From NCBI GenBank assembly GCA_945788655.1, contig CALZMV010000014.1, forward strand, positions 1 to 16,188: 16,188 nucleotides of DNA, in the 5' to 3' direction. This stretch comes from an uncultured Clostridia bacterium (lineage in GTDB: Bacteria; Bacillota; Clostridia; Peptostreptococcales; Anaerovoracaceae). Below are positions 7,717 through 15,463 of the stretch, in pieces (position 1 is the stretch's first letter; the number at the start of each line of letters is the position of its first letter). The notes beneath the pieces were generated by a model. That model was not told the DNA's origin and did not search any database. It saw nothing but the letters and a program-made list of their open reading frames with translations. A program made the position numbers and the translations under genes.

Positions 7717-9465
7717 TTAATTCTTTTCTATTGCATTAAACTTGCAAGTTTCTAAGCACTTACCGCATTTAATACATTTTTCCTGATCGATAACATGCTG
7801 TCCTTTAACAACACCTGTGATAGCACCAACAGGACATTTCTTTGAGCACAATGTACATCCTTTACATCCATCAGTAATTTCATATTTAACTAATGCTTTA
7901 CAGGACTTAGCTGTACATTTCTTGTTATAAATATGATCTTCATATTCGTTTCTGAAGTACTTGATAGTTGTCAAAACAGGGTTTGGAGCTGTTTGACCAA
8001 GACCGCACAGTGAACCATCTTTAATCTTCATTGCAAGTTCTTCAAGCTTTTCAATGTCTCCGTCAACACCTTCGCCTCTTGTGATTCTTTCTAAGATTTC
8101 AAGCATTCTCTTAGTACCGATACGGCAGTAATTACACTTACCACATGATTCATCACGAGTGAAGTTCAGGAAGTATCTTGCCATATCAACCATGCAGGTG
8201 TCTTCGTCCATTACAATCATACCGCCGGAACCAACGATTGCACCTGTCTTGTTGATATCTTCGTATGTAACAGGAGTATCGATTAAGTGAGCAGGAATAC
8301 ATCCGCCTGATGGACCTCCCATCTGTACAGCTTTAAATTGCTTATCATTTTTGATTCCACCGCCGATACCGAAGATAACATCTCTAAGAGTTAATCCCAT
8401 TGGAACTTCAACAAGGCCACCCTTCTTGATTTTACCTGCAAGAGCGAATACCTTTGTACCCTTGCTCTGCTCAGTACCCATTGAACCAAATGCTTTACCA
8501 CCATTGTATATAATCCATGGAACATTAGCTAAAGTTTCAACATTGTTAATATTAGTTGGCTTCTGCCAATAGCCCTTTGCTGCAGGGAAAGGAGGTTTCA
8601 GTCTAGGCATACCTCTTTCGCCCTCAAGAGAAGCGATAAGAGCAGTTTCTTCACCACAAACGAAAGCACCTGCACCTGCTTTGATTCTAATATCAAAATC
8701 AAAGCCGCTTCCAAATATGTTCTTTCCTAAGAAACCTTTTTCACGTGCCTGAGCCATTGCAATTTCGAGTCTCTTTATTGCAAGAGGATATTCCGCACGA
8801 CAGTATATAACACCTTCGTTAGCTCCCATTGCATAACCGCCAATTATCATACCTTCAATAAGTGAATGAGGGTCACCTTCAAGAACGGAACGGTCCATGA
8901 ATGCGCCAGGGTCACCTTCGTCAGCGTTACAAACTAAATATTTTTCATTACCCGGACTCTGCTTTGCAGCATTCCACTTAAACCATGTAGGGAATCCGGC
9001 TCCGCCTCTTCCTCGAAGTCCTGATATTTTGATTTCTTCAATTACTTCTTCAGGAGTCATTGAATTGAGAACCTTTTCGATAGCTTTATAGCCATCTACT
9101 GCTATGTATTCTTCAATATCTTCAGGGTTGATAATACCACAGTTTCTTAATACAACTCTCTGCTGTTTTTCAACAAACTGTTCATCTTCCTTTGTAATCG
9201 CATGTTCTTCACATACTTTGCCATTAACTAAATGACAGTTAACTATATCTTCAACAATATCAGGCTGAACCTTGACATATCTTGTCATTTCGCCATTGTC
9301 TTCATAAATGTCAACAATAGGTTCCAGATAGCAAGTACCTACGCAGCCTGTAATATCCACGTTAATGTTGAGTTTTTTAGCAGCAATTTGCTTTTCAAAT
9401 TCTGCTGCAGTCTTTTTAGCACCTGTTGCGATACCACAGCTGCCTTGTCCCACTACTACTCTCAT
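7717..9465 (-). CDS. NuoF/HydB-like NADH-binding FMN iron-sulfur subunit
   Basis: A 582-residue soluble subunit of the NuoF/HydB/HymB family, which carries FMN, binds NADH and links it to iron-sulfur clusters. Order: thioredoxin-like [2Fe-2S] domain, 1-90 (C10, C41, C45); NADH/FMN core with GLRGRGGAGFPTWFKW (149-164) and CNADEGDPGAFMDR (179-192); an SLBB-type region near 335-400; the [4Fe-4S] site ESCGKCNYCRIGT (439-451) with C487; and two C-terminal [4Fe-4S] ferredoxin motifs, CKGCTLCSKKCP (534-545) and CIKCGKCLETC (564-574). The N-terminal [2Fe-2S] and C-terminal two-cluster extensions distinguish it from respiratory NuoF and are shared by electron-bifurcating HydB-type subunits. It is the second gene of the operon, 14 nt after the NuoE-like gene, with an AGGAGGTG ribosome binding site, and 18 nt before the fusion subunit. 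The specific electron acceptor is inferred from context only. Confidence 0.93.
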   Translation of the reverse strand: MRVVVGQGSCGIATGAKKTAAEFEKQIAAKKLNINVDITGCVGTCYLEPIVDIYEDNGEMTRYVKVQPDIVEDIVNCHLVNGKVCEEHAITKEDEQFVEKQQRVVLRNCGIINPEDIEEYIAVDGYKAIEKVLNSMTPEEVIEEIKISGLRGRGGAGFPTWFKWNAAKQSPGNEKYLVCNADEGDPGAFMDRSVLEGDPHSLIEGMIIGGYAMGANEGVIYCRAEYPLAIKRLEIAMAQAREKGFLGKNIFGSGFDFDIRIKAGAGAFVCGEETALIASLEGERGMPRLKPPFPAAKGYWQKPTNINNVETLANVPWIIYNGGKAFGSMGTEQSKGTKVFALAGKIKKGGLVEVPMGLTLRDVIFGIGGGIKNDKQFKAVQMGGPSGGCIPAHLIDTPVTYEDINKTGAIVGSGGMIVMDEDTCMVDMARYFLNFTRDESCGKCNYCRIGTKRMLEILERITRGEGVDGDIEKLEELAMKIKDGSLCGLGQTAPNPVLTTIKYFRNEYEDHIYNKKCTAKSCKALVKYEITDGCKGCTLCSKKCPVGAITGVVKGQHVIDQEKCIKCGKCLETCKFNAIEKN

Positions 9466-9479
9466 GCTGTGTACACCTC

Positions 9480-9998
9480 CTATGCTCTTTCCCTAATTTC
9501 ATCGAGAATCTGTTTAACTTTTTCTTTTGTAAGATTGCCGTAAGTTTCATCACCATCAGCACTTTTTACCATCATAACAGGTGCAAGTGAACAACATCCA
9601 AGACATGCAACATTGTTTAATGTAAATAATCCATCTTCTGTTGTTTCTCCATCCTTGATGTTAAGATGTTCGCAAACAGCTTCTTCAATCATTTCAGAGC
9701 CGTTAACATGACATGCTGTACCCTGGCAAAGCATTACAAGGTATTTTCCAATAGGCTGCAATCTGAATTGAGCATAAAATGTTGCTACTCCATAAATCTT
9801 TGCAGGTTTAATACCTGTAGCTTCAGAAATGTAGTTAATTGTGTCAACTGACAGATATCCATAGATATCTTGTGCCTTTTGCAGAATTGTAATTAAGCTT
9901 CCTGGCACTTTTGCATACTTGTCTAAAACAGGCTGCAATTCGATAAATTGCTCTTTTCTGTTTTGAGTACAGTTGCAGTTACATACTTTTTCACTCAT
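9480..9998 (-). CDS. NuoE/HydC-like [2Fe-2S] subunit
   Basis: A 172-residue thioredoxin-fold [2Fe-2S] protein of the NuoE family that normally partners NuoF. The cluster ligands are visible as C91 and C96 in CQGTACHVNG and C132 and C136 in CLGCCSLAP. The helical N-terminal part (IYGYLSVDTINYISEATG) and GVATFYAQFRL are family signatures. The start at 9998 (MSEKVCNCNC) is chosen over an ATG 21 codons upstream at 10061. It has GAGAGG 7 nt ahead of it, and the longer form would begin at about the transcription start and add an AT-encoded hydrophobic stretch untypical of the family. The first ten residues hold three cysteines (C6, C8, C10), an unusual small cluster. First gene of the redox operon, driven by the promoter at 10080-10052. 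Confidence 0.93.
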   Translation of the reverse strand: MSEKVCNCNCTQNRKEQFIELQPVLDKYAKVPGSLITILQKAQDIYGYLSVDTINYISEATGIKPAKIYGVATFYAQFRLQPIGKYLVMLCQGTACHVNGSEMIEEAVCEHLNIKDGETTEDGLFTLNNVACLGCCSLAPVMMVKSADGDETYGNLTKEKVKQILDEIRERA

Positions 9999-10051
9999 AT
10001 TAGTACCTCTCAAATCATATATATAAATTTCATATATAAGACAACAAATTA

Positions 10052-10080
10052 ATTTTATCAAAGAAACAGTTACAAATCAA
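10052..10080 (-). promoter_or_regulatory. Sigma-A promoter for the redox operon
   Basis: Minus-strand TTGATT (10080-10075), 17-nt spacer, then TAAAAT (10057-10052). Predicted transcription start is near 10045, giving a leader of about 45 nt before the ATG at 9998. No terminator was found between this promoter and the upstream CBS gene, so some read-through is possible. Confidence 0.75.
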
Positions 10081-10103
10081 TAAAAATGGAATGTATATAA
10101 TTA

Positions 10104-11315
10104 CTAGTTTTTATCATTGCCTGTTTCGCTATTATTGTCCGGCATATAGACCTTTACACGTTTTATTCGACGTTCTTCAACCGCCATTATTTTAAATTTA
10201 TAGTTTTCAAATTCAACAATACGTCCAATATCTTTCTCATCTGGGATTTCTCCGAGTATGTCAATGATGAAGCCGCCTATGGTCTCACTGTTTTCAGATT
10301 TAAGTTCAATTCCAAGTTCATCGTCTAAGTCATCAAGATCCACATCCCCGTCGACAAGATACAAATTATCGTCAACTTTATCGATTATTTCATCTTCTTC
10401 ATCATATTCATCATCAATATTTCCCATTACTTCTTCGATAATGTCTTCCATAGTCACTATTCCACTAAATCCGCCATATTCGTCAATAAGAATAGCAATC
10501 TGCTGCTTTGTTTTTTGCATTTCGAAGAATAATGAGTCTATATTTTTTGTATCGGGAACAAAATAAGCTTTTCTTAAAATAGATTCTATGTCGACCAGCT
10601 CTTCAAATTTACTTTCACACGCTTTAATAAGGTAATCCTTAATATGCAATATTCCAATAATATTATCACTGTCACCTTTGCATACGGGAACCCTTGAGTG
10701 TCTCATTTTTAATAGTTCTTCTAAGTACTCCTCAGGATCATCTTCAATATCAATAGAAAACACATCGGTTCTAGGTGTCATTACTTCATATGCAAGAAGA
10801 TCGTCAAATGCAAAAATGGAATTTATCATTTTTGTACCCTCTTCTTTTATAACACCGGATTCCTTACCAACCTGAAGCATTGACATTACTTCTTCTTCAG
10901 AAAACTGATCATATTCAACCTTCGTCTTCTGTTTGAAAACTTTAAGAATAATATTTGTAAACAGCATAAGAATCATAGAAACAGGTGAAAGGATAGTAGA
11001 AATAGCACAAACAAATTTGTTTGTTTTTTCATATATGCCTTCACTATGCTGCAACGCCAGTTTATATGGGAAAAGCTGTCCAAATATCATGAGAAAAATA
11101 AAATAGGCAATGGTTATATTCAATTTAGGAAACGCAACATAGCATCCCAATAGGGCTGAAATAACCATAATAAGTCTGTTACTTGTGTGAACTTTTTCGT
11201 CATTATGAATAGTTGCGTTAAATGCGGTATTAACAGCAACAAAGAATCCATGTACCAATATAGCTAATATTATCAAAAATATGTTTAGCAAACAATTATC
11301 GGGGTCCGTTAACAT
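10104..11315 (-). CDS. CNNM/CorC-type membrane protein with CBS pair (reduced membrane domain)
   Basis: A 403-residue HlyC/CorC/TlyC-family protein; relatives transport or export Mg2+/Co2+ or are annotated as hemolysins. Hydrophobic segments lie near residues 8-32, 46-88 and 100-127. A CBS pair follows (about 172-298, with VMTPRTDVFSID and ILIDEYGGFSGIVTMEDIIEE), then an acidic linker (300-316) and a CorC_HlyC domain (about 315-392). The CBS and C-terminal parts are typical. The membrane domain looks short and altered: the stretch with the usual GNN-type motif is missing, and the GE-x-x-PK signature reads GQLFPYK (79-85), replacing the acidic residue linked to metal binding in the family. Ribosome binding site GGAAAGG is 8 nt before the ATG; the gene is 29 nt after trhP, so probably co-transcribed. 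Active transport cannot be assumed. Confidence 0.88.
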   Translation of the reverse strand: MLTDPDNCLLNIFLIILAILVHGFFVAVNTAFNATIHNDEKVHTSNRLIMVISALLGCYVAFPKLNITIAYFIFLMIFGQLFPYKLALQHSEGIYEKTNKFVCAISTILSPVSMILMLFTNIILKVFKQKTKVEYDQFSEEEVMSMLQVGKESGVIKEEGTKMINSIFAFDDLLAYEVMTPRTDVFSIDIEDDPEEYLEELLKMRHSRVPVCKGDSDNIIGILHIKDYLIKACESKFEELVDIESILRKAYFVPDTKNIDSLFFEMQKTKQQIAILIDEYGGFSGIVTMEDIIEEVMGNIDDEYDEEDEIIDKVDDNLYLVDGDVDLDDLDDELGIELKSENSETIGGFIIDILGEIPDEKDIGRIVEFENYKFKIMAVEERRIKRVKVYMPDNNSETGNDKN

Positions 11316-11344
11316 CGTATATACCTTTCCATTAAAAAAACTAT

Positions 11345-12568
11345 CTATTTTTCTTTTCTAATCATATAAAATGGCTTAACAGGCTTATTCATTTTTATCT
11401 TAATAATCTGCTGAGGATGAGGTGCTGAATCAATCGGGTTTCCCTCTTCATCATACATTTCTGTCAATGCTTGTTCAAAATAATCTGTATCAGGACCAAA
11501 TATTTCTATTTTATCACCGATGACCATTTTATTTCTCTGTTCGACAATGGCATAACCTGTTTTTTCATCGTATTCTTTTATCATTCCAACAAATGAATAA
11601 TCTCTTGTATATGCACTTGTTCTATAATTCTGATCATTATTTGTAGGTTTATGGAAATAAAAGCCTGTTGTAAATTCCCTGTGACTTACTTTGCAGAGTT
11701 CTCTCATCCATTCATCTTTAAATTTATATTCAGAAGGATTTTCGAAGTAAGCATCAATTGCCTTTCTATAGGCTGACACAACAGTAGCAACATAAAACAC
11801 ACTTTTCATTCTTCCTTCAATCTTAAAAGAAGAAATACCGGCTTCAATCAGCTCCGGCAAATGTTCTATTAAGCACAAATCCTTTGAATTTAATATATAA
11901 GTTCCTCGATCATCCTCTTCAATTGGATAATACTGTCCTGGTCTCTGTTCTTCCATTAATGTATACTTCCATCTGCATGGATGTGCACAGGCACCTCTGT
12001 TCGCATCTCTTTCAATCATAAAATTGCTTAATAAACATCTGCCTGAATATGAAATGCACATTGCACCGTGAATAAAAGATTCAAGTTCCATATCTTCGGG
12101 GATATTGTTCTTAAGTTCAATAATCTCATCTATGGTTAACTCTCTGGCAGTGACAAGCCTTCTAAGCCCCCTCTTATACCAGAAGTTTGCAGTTCTGTAA
12201 TTGGTCATATTTGCCTGAGTACTCAAGTGTATTTCTGCGTTAGGAATTTCTTCCTGAATCATATCAATAACACCTGGATCACTGGCAATAAAAGCATCTA
12301 TGCCTAAATCTTTTACCTTTTTCAGATATTGTATAAATGGTTCAATATCTTCATTGTGTGCAAAGATATTGACAGTGAGATGGCATTTTGCACCATGTGA
12401 ATGTGCAAATTCAATGCCTTCTTTCATTTCCTCATAGGTGAAGTTGCCTGCACCTGCTCTCAAGGAAAAAGTCTCGCCACCAAAATATACAGCATCTGCC
12501 CCATATAATACAGCTATTTTTAATTTTTCCAAATCCCCTGCAGGGGCTAGTAATTCCGGTTTTCTCAT
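11345..12568 (-). CDS. trhP: tRNA uridine-34 hydroxylation protein (peptidase U32 family)
   Basis: A 407-residue U32-family protein of the TrhP (B. subtilis YrrO / E. coli YegQ) group. Members are annotated as collagenase-like peptidases, but TrhP makes 5-hydroxyuridine at tRNA position 34, using prephenate. Seen here: MRKPELLAPAGDLEKLK at the N-terminus; GADAVYFGGETFSLRA (23-38); and the U32 signature ESFIHGAMCISYSGRCLLSNF (163-183) followed by GACAHPCRW (192-200). C171, C178, C194 and either C198 or C232 probably hold an iron-sulfur cluster, as in the family. The gene follows the TrmR methyltransferase gene by 8 nt, the same neighbourhood as yrrL-yrrM-yrrN-yrrO in B. subtilis. The yrrN-like second copy is absent, as in organisms with a single TrhP. 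A protease role is less likely given the methyltransferase partner. Confidence 0.9.
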   Translation of the reverse strand: MRKPELLAPAGDLEKLKIAVLYGADAVYFGGETFSLRAGAGNFTYEEMKEGIEFAHSHGAKCHLTVNIFAHNEDIEPFIQYLKKVKDLGIDAFIASDPGVIDMIQEEIPNAEIHLSTQANMTNYRTANFWYKRGLRRLVTARELTIDEIIELKNNIPEDMELESFIHGAMCISYSGRCLLSNFMIERDANRGACAHPCRWKYTLMEEQRPGQYYPIEEDDRGTYILNSKDLCLIEHLPELIEAGISSFKIEGRMKSVFYVATVVSAYRKAIDAYFENPSEYKFKDEWMRELCKVSHREFTTGFYFHKPTNNDQNYRTSAYTRDYSFVGMIKEYDEKTGYAIVEQRNKMVIGDKIEIFGPDTDYFEQALTEMYDEEGNPIDSAPHPQQIIKIKMNKPVKPFYMIRKEK

Positions 12569-12576
12569 GTTATGAA

Positions 12577-13242
12577 CTACCCTCTTCTCTTATTAATTAT
12601 ACTTAAAGCTAAACCATCTCCGACAGCTAATGTAGTGGTTTGCGCATAATCCAGATTATTAATATAATCAAGGAAATCTCTCATGTGTCTGATATTTGTC
12701 TTATGTCTTTTGAATCTGTCATATTCATCAGAAGCTGTCATGCCCTTCATAAGAATATTATCACATACTATCAGAGACTCATCTTTTATTAATGGAATGG
12801 ATAAATCCCAGAAGGATCGGTAATGACTTTTTGCTGCATCAATGAAAACGAAGTCGAATGAAGAAGAATGCTCTTTTTTTAATTCTTCCAAAACTTCTCT
12901 GGCATCTCCCAGACAAACATTTATTCTATCTTTGTAACCAAGTTTATTAATATTATTAATTGCTTTATTATAAGTCTCTTCGTTTGACTCAATTGTTGTT
13001 ATTTGAATATCATCGCTTAAGCTTGCAAAAAAACTAGAAGAGTAACCTACAGCCGTACCGATTTCTAAAATGTTTTGAGGTTTCATTAACAATATCAGTG
13101 TTTTTAATAATAACTCTGTGTCTCTGAGAATTATTGGTACTCTGTTTTCTTCAGCTTCTTTGCGAAGTTGGCTAAGACCATTAGTATTTTCAAAATAAAA
13201 TTTATTTAAATATTCAGTTATTATTTCATTTGTAATATTCAT
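12577..13242 (-). CDS. trmR: tRNA 5-hydroxyuridine methyltransferase (YrrM-like O-methyltransferase)
   Basis: An SAM-dependent class I O-methyltransferase expected to turn 5-hydroxyuridine into 5-methoxyuridine at tRNA position 34. Motifs: NILEIGTAVGYSSSFFA (57-73, SAM loop), ITTIESNEE (81-89), FDFVFIDAAKSHY (129-141, metal/substrate aspartate) and VCDNILMKG (159-167). It has 221 residues from the start chosen here. This ATG at 13242 is 1 nt after the mltG stop and aligns with the family N-terminus. An upstream in-frame ATG at 13278 would overlap mltG by 35 nt and has no ribosome binding site. The chosen start also has only a weak site (AGGAAAA, about 17 nt away), so coupling to mltG termination is likely. 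General COMT-like activity is the alternative, but trhP directly downstream supports the tRNA role. Confidence 0.87.
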   Translation of the reverse strand: MNITNEIITEYLNKFYFENTNGLSQLRKEAEENRVPIILRDTELLLKTLILLMKPQNILEIGTAVGYSSSFFASLSDDIQITTIESNEETYNKAINNINKLGYKDRINVCLGDAREVLEELKKEHSSSFDFVFIDAAKSHYRSFWDLSIPLIKDESLIVCDNILMKGMTASDEYDRFKRHKTNIRHMRDFLDYINNLDYAQTTTLAVGDGLALSIINKRRG

Positions 13243-13243
13243 A

Positions 13244-14323
13244 TTAATACCATAAATTTTCCTGAACTGTTTTTTCATGTGCAGCTAAAGTCTTATTGTA
13301 AATAACTTCACCATCTTTAGTCGCAAAGAAATATAAGTAATCCGATTTTTCGTAATTCAAAGTTGCATCAATAGAATAACTCGGAACAGCACATACAGGT
13401 CCAACAGGAAGGCCTGCATATCTATAAGTATTATATTTTGAATCAACGGTTAAATCGTCATATGTAACATTAACTCTCTTTTCCTGGAGCGCGTACAATA
13501 CGGTAATATCACTCTGAAGAGCCATACCTTTATTTAATCTGTTAATAAAAACGCCTGCAATTTTTGCCCTGTCTTTTTCGAAAAGAGATTCATTTTGAAC
13601 AACTGAAGCAAGGGACAATATTTCGTGAACCGTATTTCCTGATTTATTTATTGCTTCTTTGCGTTTAGAAAGTTCTTCATCTGTTTTATCTAAAAACATC
13701 TTTGTAACGCTCTCTAATGTAGGATCTGTTTCTGTTACAAAATATGTTTCAGGATAAATGTATCCTTCTAACGGAAACATGATAGAAGAATTCAATATCT
13801 CATCTGTTAAAAACCAATATTCTTTTATCAGCTCATTAAGATATGTTTTATCTGACCATTTTGCAATTATTTCATCCTTTGTAAAGCCTAGCTTAGATGC
13901 CACGGATTCAGCAGCCTCTGGAATAGTCGAGCCTTCAATAATGGTTATAACGTTCTTAGATAAATATTTAAAGTCACCGGTGTTGATTGCTTCGAAAATC
14001 TCTGATAGATTCATATTTTTTGAAAAAACATAATTATTTGCCTGAAGAGAGTCATATCCTCCAATCTTCATTTTAATCTTTGCACATAATTTGTTTTTTA
14101 TCAGGCCATTTTCATCAAGTATTTCAATTATTTGAGATGCACTTGTTCCGTTTGGTATGTTTATATTAATAAGTTCGCCATCATTCTTATCTGCGGCACC
14201 TATTCCATTTGAATAAAATACTATCCCTGCCACAATAATAATAAAGACAAGAATAACAGAAAATATTAGAAGTGTTTTTTGTTTTGAATCTTTAATTCCA
14301 TTTATCTTATCTTTTAAATCCAT
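13244..14323 (-). CDS. mltG: Endolytic murein transglycosylase MltG (YceG-like)
   Basis: A membrane-anchored lytic transglycosylase that cleaves nascent glycan strands and helps set their length. Short cytosolic N-terminus (1-17), one membrane segment (about 18-38), an extracellular LysM-like region (about 50-115), then the YceG catalytic domain. Signatures: FPLEGYIYPETYFV (183-196), LASVVQNESLFEKDRAKIAGVFINRL (237-262, written in two parts in the family as LAS..E and F.NRL), GMALQSDITVLYAL (266-279) and GLPVGPVCAVP (304-314). E245 fits the catalytic glutamate. Q243 stands where many homologues have Glu. Length of 359 matches the family. Ribosome binding site TGAGGGA is 8 nt before the ATG. 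First gene of mltG-trmR-trhP, matching B. subtilis yrrL-yrrM-yrrN/O. Confidence 0.94.
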   Translation of the reverse strand: MDLKDKINGIKDSKQKTLLIFSVILVFIIIVAGIVFYSNGIGAADKNDGELININIPNGTSASQIIEILDENGLIKNKLCAKIKMKIGGYDSLQANNYVFSKNMNLSEIFEAINTGDFKYLSKNVITIIEGSTIPEAAESVASKLGFTKDEIIAKWSDKTYLNELIKEYWFLTDEILNSSIMFPLEGYIYPETYFVTETDPTLESVTKMFLDKTDEELSKRKEAINKSGNTVHEILSLASVVQNESLFEKDRAKIAGVFINRLNKGMALQSDITVLYALQEKRVNVTYDDLTVDSKYNTYRYAGLPVGPVCAVPSYSIDATLNYEKSDYLYFFATKDGEVIYNKTLAAHEKTVQENLWY

Positions 14324-14348
14324 TTAATAGTCCCTCAATATGTATATA

Positions 14349-14376
14349 GTTATACTGTAGAAAAAGGACACAACAA
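14349..14376 (-). promoter_or_regulatory. Possible promoter for the mltG operon
   Basis: Minus-strand TTGTTG (14376-14371), 16-nt spacer, TATAAC (14354-14349). The -35 lies inside the efp terminator hairpin, and neither box is strong. A promoter is expected here because efp ends in a terminator, but this exact choice is uncertain. Confidence 0.38.
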
Positions 14377-14393
14377 AACGTCATGTCCTTTTT
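14361..14393 (-). terminator. Rho-independent terminator of efp
   Basis: Minus-strand AAAAAGGACA (14393-14384) and TGTCCTTTTT (14370-14361) form a perfect 10-bp stem around a 13-nt loop, with the last pairs forming the T-tract. It lies 14 nt after the efp stop. The symmetric A- and T-tracts mean it could also stop transcription in the other direction. Confidence 0.9.
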
Positions 14394-14406
14394 GCTCTGT
14401 CGTCTA

Positions 14407-14967
14407 TTATTTTGCTCTTCCTAAATATTCGCCGGTTCTTGTATCAATTTGAATCTTTTCACCGGATTCGATGAAAATTGGAACCTGAATAACTGCTCCT
14501 GTTTCAACTGTTGCAGCCTTTGTTACATTAGTTGCTGTATTTCCCTTTACTCCTGGTTCTGTTTCTGTTACTACTAAATCAACAAAGTTTGGTGCTTCTA
14601 CAAGGAAAGCACTTCCTTTGTAAAATTTAATTGTAGCTTCATCATTTTCTCTTAAATATTTCATAGCCTCTTCAACCTGATCATAAGCTAAAGGAACTTG
14701 ATCGAATGTTTCCGGATCCATGAAGTAATATAATTCTCCATCATTGTAAAGATACTGCATCTTTCTTGTTTCAATATGTGCCTTAGGGAATTTATCATCA
14801 GGGTTGAATGCTTCTTCTCTAGTAGCACCAGTAAGAATATTTTTGTATTTTGTTCTTACGAAAGCAGCGCCCTTACCTGGTTTTACATGTTGGAAATCAA
14901 TTACAACATGTGGTTCACCATTAATTTCAAATGTCATTCCTTTTCTAAAATCACTTGCATAAATCAT
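14407..14967 (-). CDS. efp: Translation elongation factor P
   Basis: EF-P binds between the P and E sites of the ribosome and relieves stalling at polyproline stretches. It has 186 residues, the standard length, with three beta-barrel domains: an N-terminal KOW-like domain (1-65) holding VKPGKGAAFVRTK, a middle OB domain (about 68-128) and a C-terminal OB domain (about 130-186, ending RTGEYLGRAK). K32 at the tip of the KPGKG loop is the position that is modified in other bacteria. Neither EpmA/EpmB nor YmfI genes are visible in the window, so its modification cannot be stated. Ribosome binding site GGAGAG is 8 nt before the ATG. The gene has its own promoter (15072-15044) and terminator (14393-14361), so it is a single-gene unit. 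The leader of about 70 nt holds a small hairpin, AGAGT/ACTCT, without a T-tract. Confidence 0.98.
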   Translation of the reverse strand: MIYASDFRKGMTFEINGEPHVVIDFQHVKPGKGAAFVRTKYKNILTGATREEAFNPDDKFPKAHIETRKMQYLYNDGELYYFMDPETFDQVPLAYDQVEEAMKYLRENDEATIKFYKGSAFLVEAPNFVDLVVTETEPGVKGNTATNVTKAATVETGAVIQVPIFIESGEKIQIDTRTGEYLGRAK

Positions 14968-15043
14968 TGTTATCTCTCCATTCTGTTTAAAGGTAAACTA
15001 ATATATTAGAGTGTTTTAACTCTTTTTTTAAACATTTCACTAT

Positions 15044-15072
15044 ATTATAACAAAGAATATGAGAATTGCCAA
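15044..15072 (-). promoter_or_regulatory. Sigma-A promoter for efp
   Basis: Minus-strand TTGGCA (15072-15067), 17-nt spacer, then perfect TATAAT (15049-15044). Predicted start near 15037, giving a leader of about 70 nt to efp. Confidence 0.87.
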
Positions 15073-15118
15073 GTACTCAATAATATCACTGAATGATTTC
15101 CAGTAAATATATATATAA

Positions 15119-15460
15119 TTAGCCTAGTAAATCTCCCATACCTGTCACTTCGCCTAATATTTCATAGACATCTTTCATCATTATTGAAAATCTCATTTCT
15201 GTTTCCATGTACTGCTGTGCCAGAGGATCTTTTAGAATAATGGCATAAGCTGTCTGAACGGTTGCCATGTCTTCAGGAGAAATCTCCTGACCTGTCATCT
15301 GCTTTGCCTGAAGTTCAAACTGTTTAGCCTGTACATCTTTAATCATTTTTTCTACTTCTGGATTTGCTTTAAGCTTCTGTTTAGCCTGATCATACTGTTT
15401 AAATTCTTCAGACTCTCTAATTGCTTTTGCAAGTCCATGTGCCTGATCATAAACATTCAT
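15119..15460 (-). CDS. YlbF family protein
   Basis: A 113-residue, almost wholly helical protein of the YlbF/YmcA (DUF964) family. Seen: MNVYDQAHGLAKAIRESEEFKQY, the NPEVEKMIKDVQAKQFELQAKQ coiled-coil region (about 33-56, read in two parts) and the DPLAQQYMETEMRFSIMM segment (78-95). Members in B. subtilis (YlbF, YmcA) form a complex with YaaT that affects RNase Y-dependent mRNA processing, sporulation and competence. Whether this protein belongs to the YlbF or the YmcA branch cannot be decided by eye. Its ATG lies 3 nt after the RNase J stop with GGAGG 8 nt upstream, so the two are co-transcribed and probably coupled. That pairs it with another RNA-decay enzyme. After its stop, about 45 nt precede the efp promoter, with only a weak hairpin and no T-tract. 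Confidence 0.88.
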   Translation of the reverse strand: MNVYDQAHGLAKAIRESEEFKQYDQAKQKLKANPEVEKMIKDVQAKQFELQAKQMTGQEISPEDMATVQTAYAIILKDPLAQQYMETEMRFSIMMKDVYEILGEVTGMGDLLG

Positions 15461-15463
15461 AAA

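Noticed and set aside
732..9543. Scattered plus-strand open frames of 60-118 codons
   Set aside because: All lie opposite well-supported genes, lack ribosome binding sites and family resemblance, and follow the codon structure of the minus-strand genes.
9999..10061. Longer NuoE form starting at 10061
   Set aside because: No ribosome binding site, would begin at about the predicted transcription start, and adds a hydrophobic extension untypical of NuoE.
13574..13610. Catalytically dead MltG because the first Glu of the usual EKE motif is Gln (Q243)
   Set aside because: The glutamate two residues later (E245, in QNES) fits the catalytic position by analogy with the RQES motif of Slt-type enzymes, so activity is likely kept.
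15061..15118. Terminator after the YlbF gene
   Set aside because: Only a weak interrupted hairpin around ACTG/CAGT with no T-tract; not strong enough to call.
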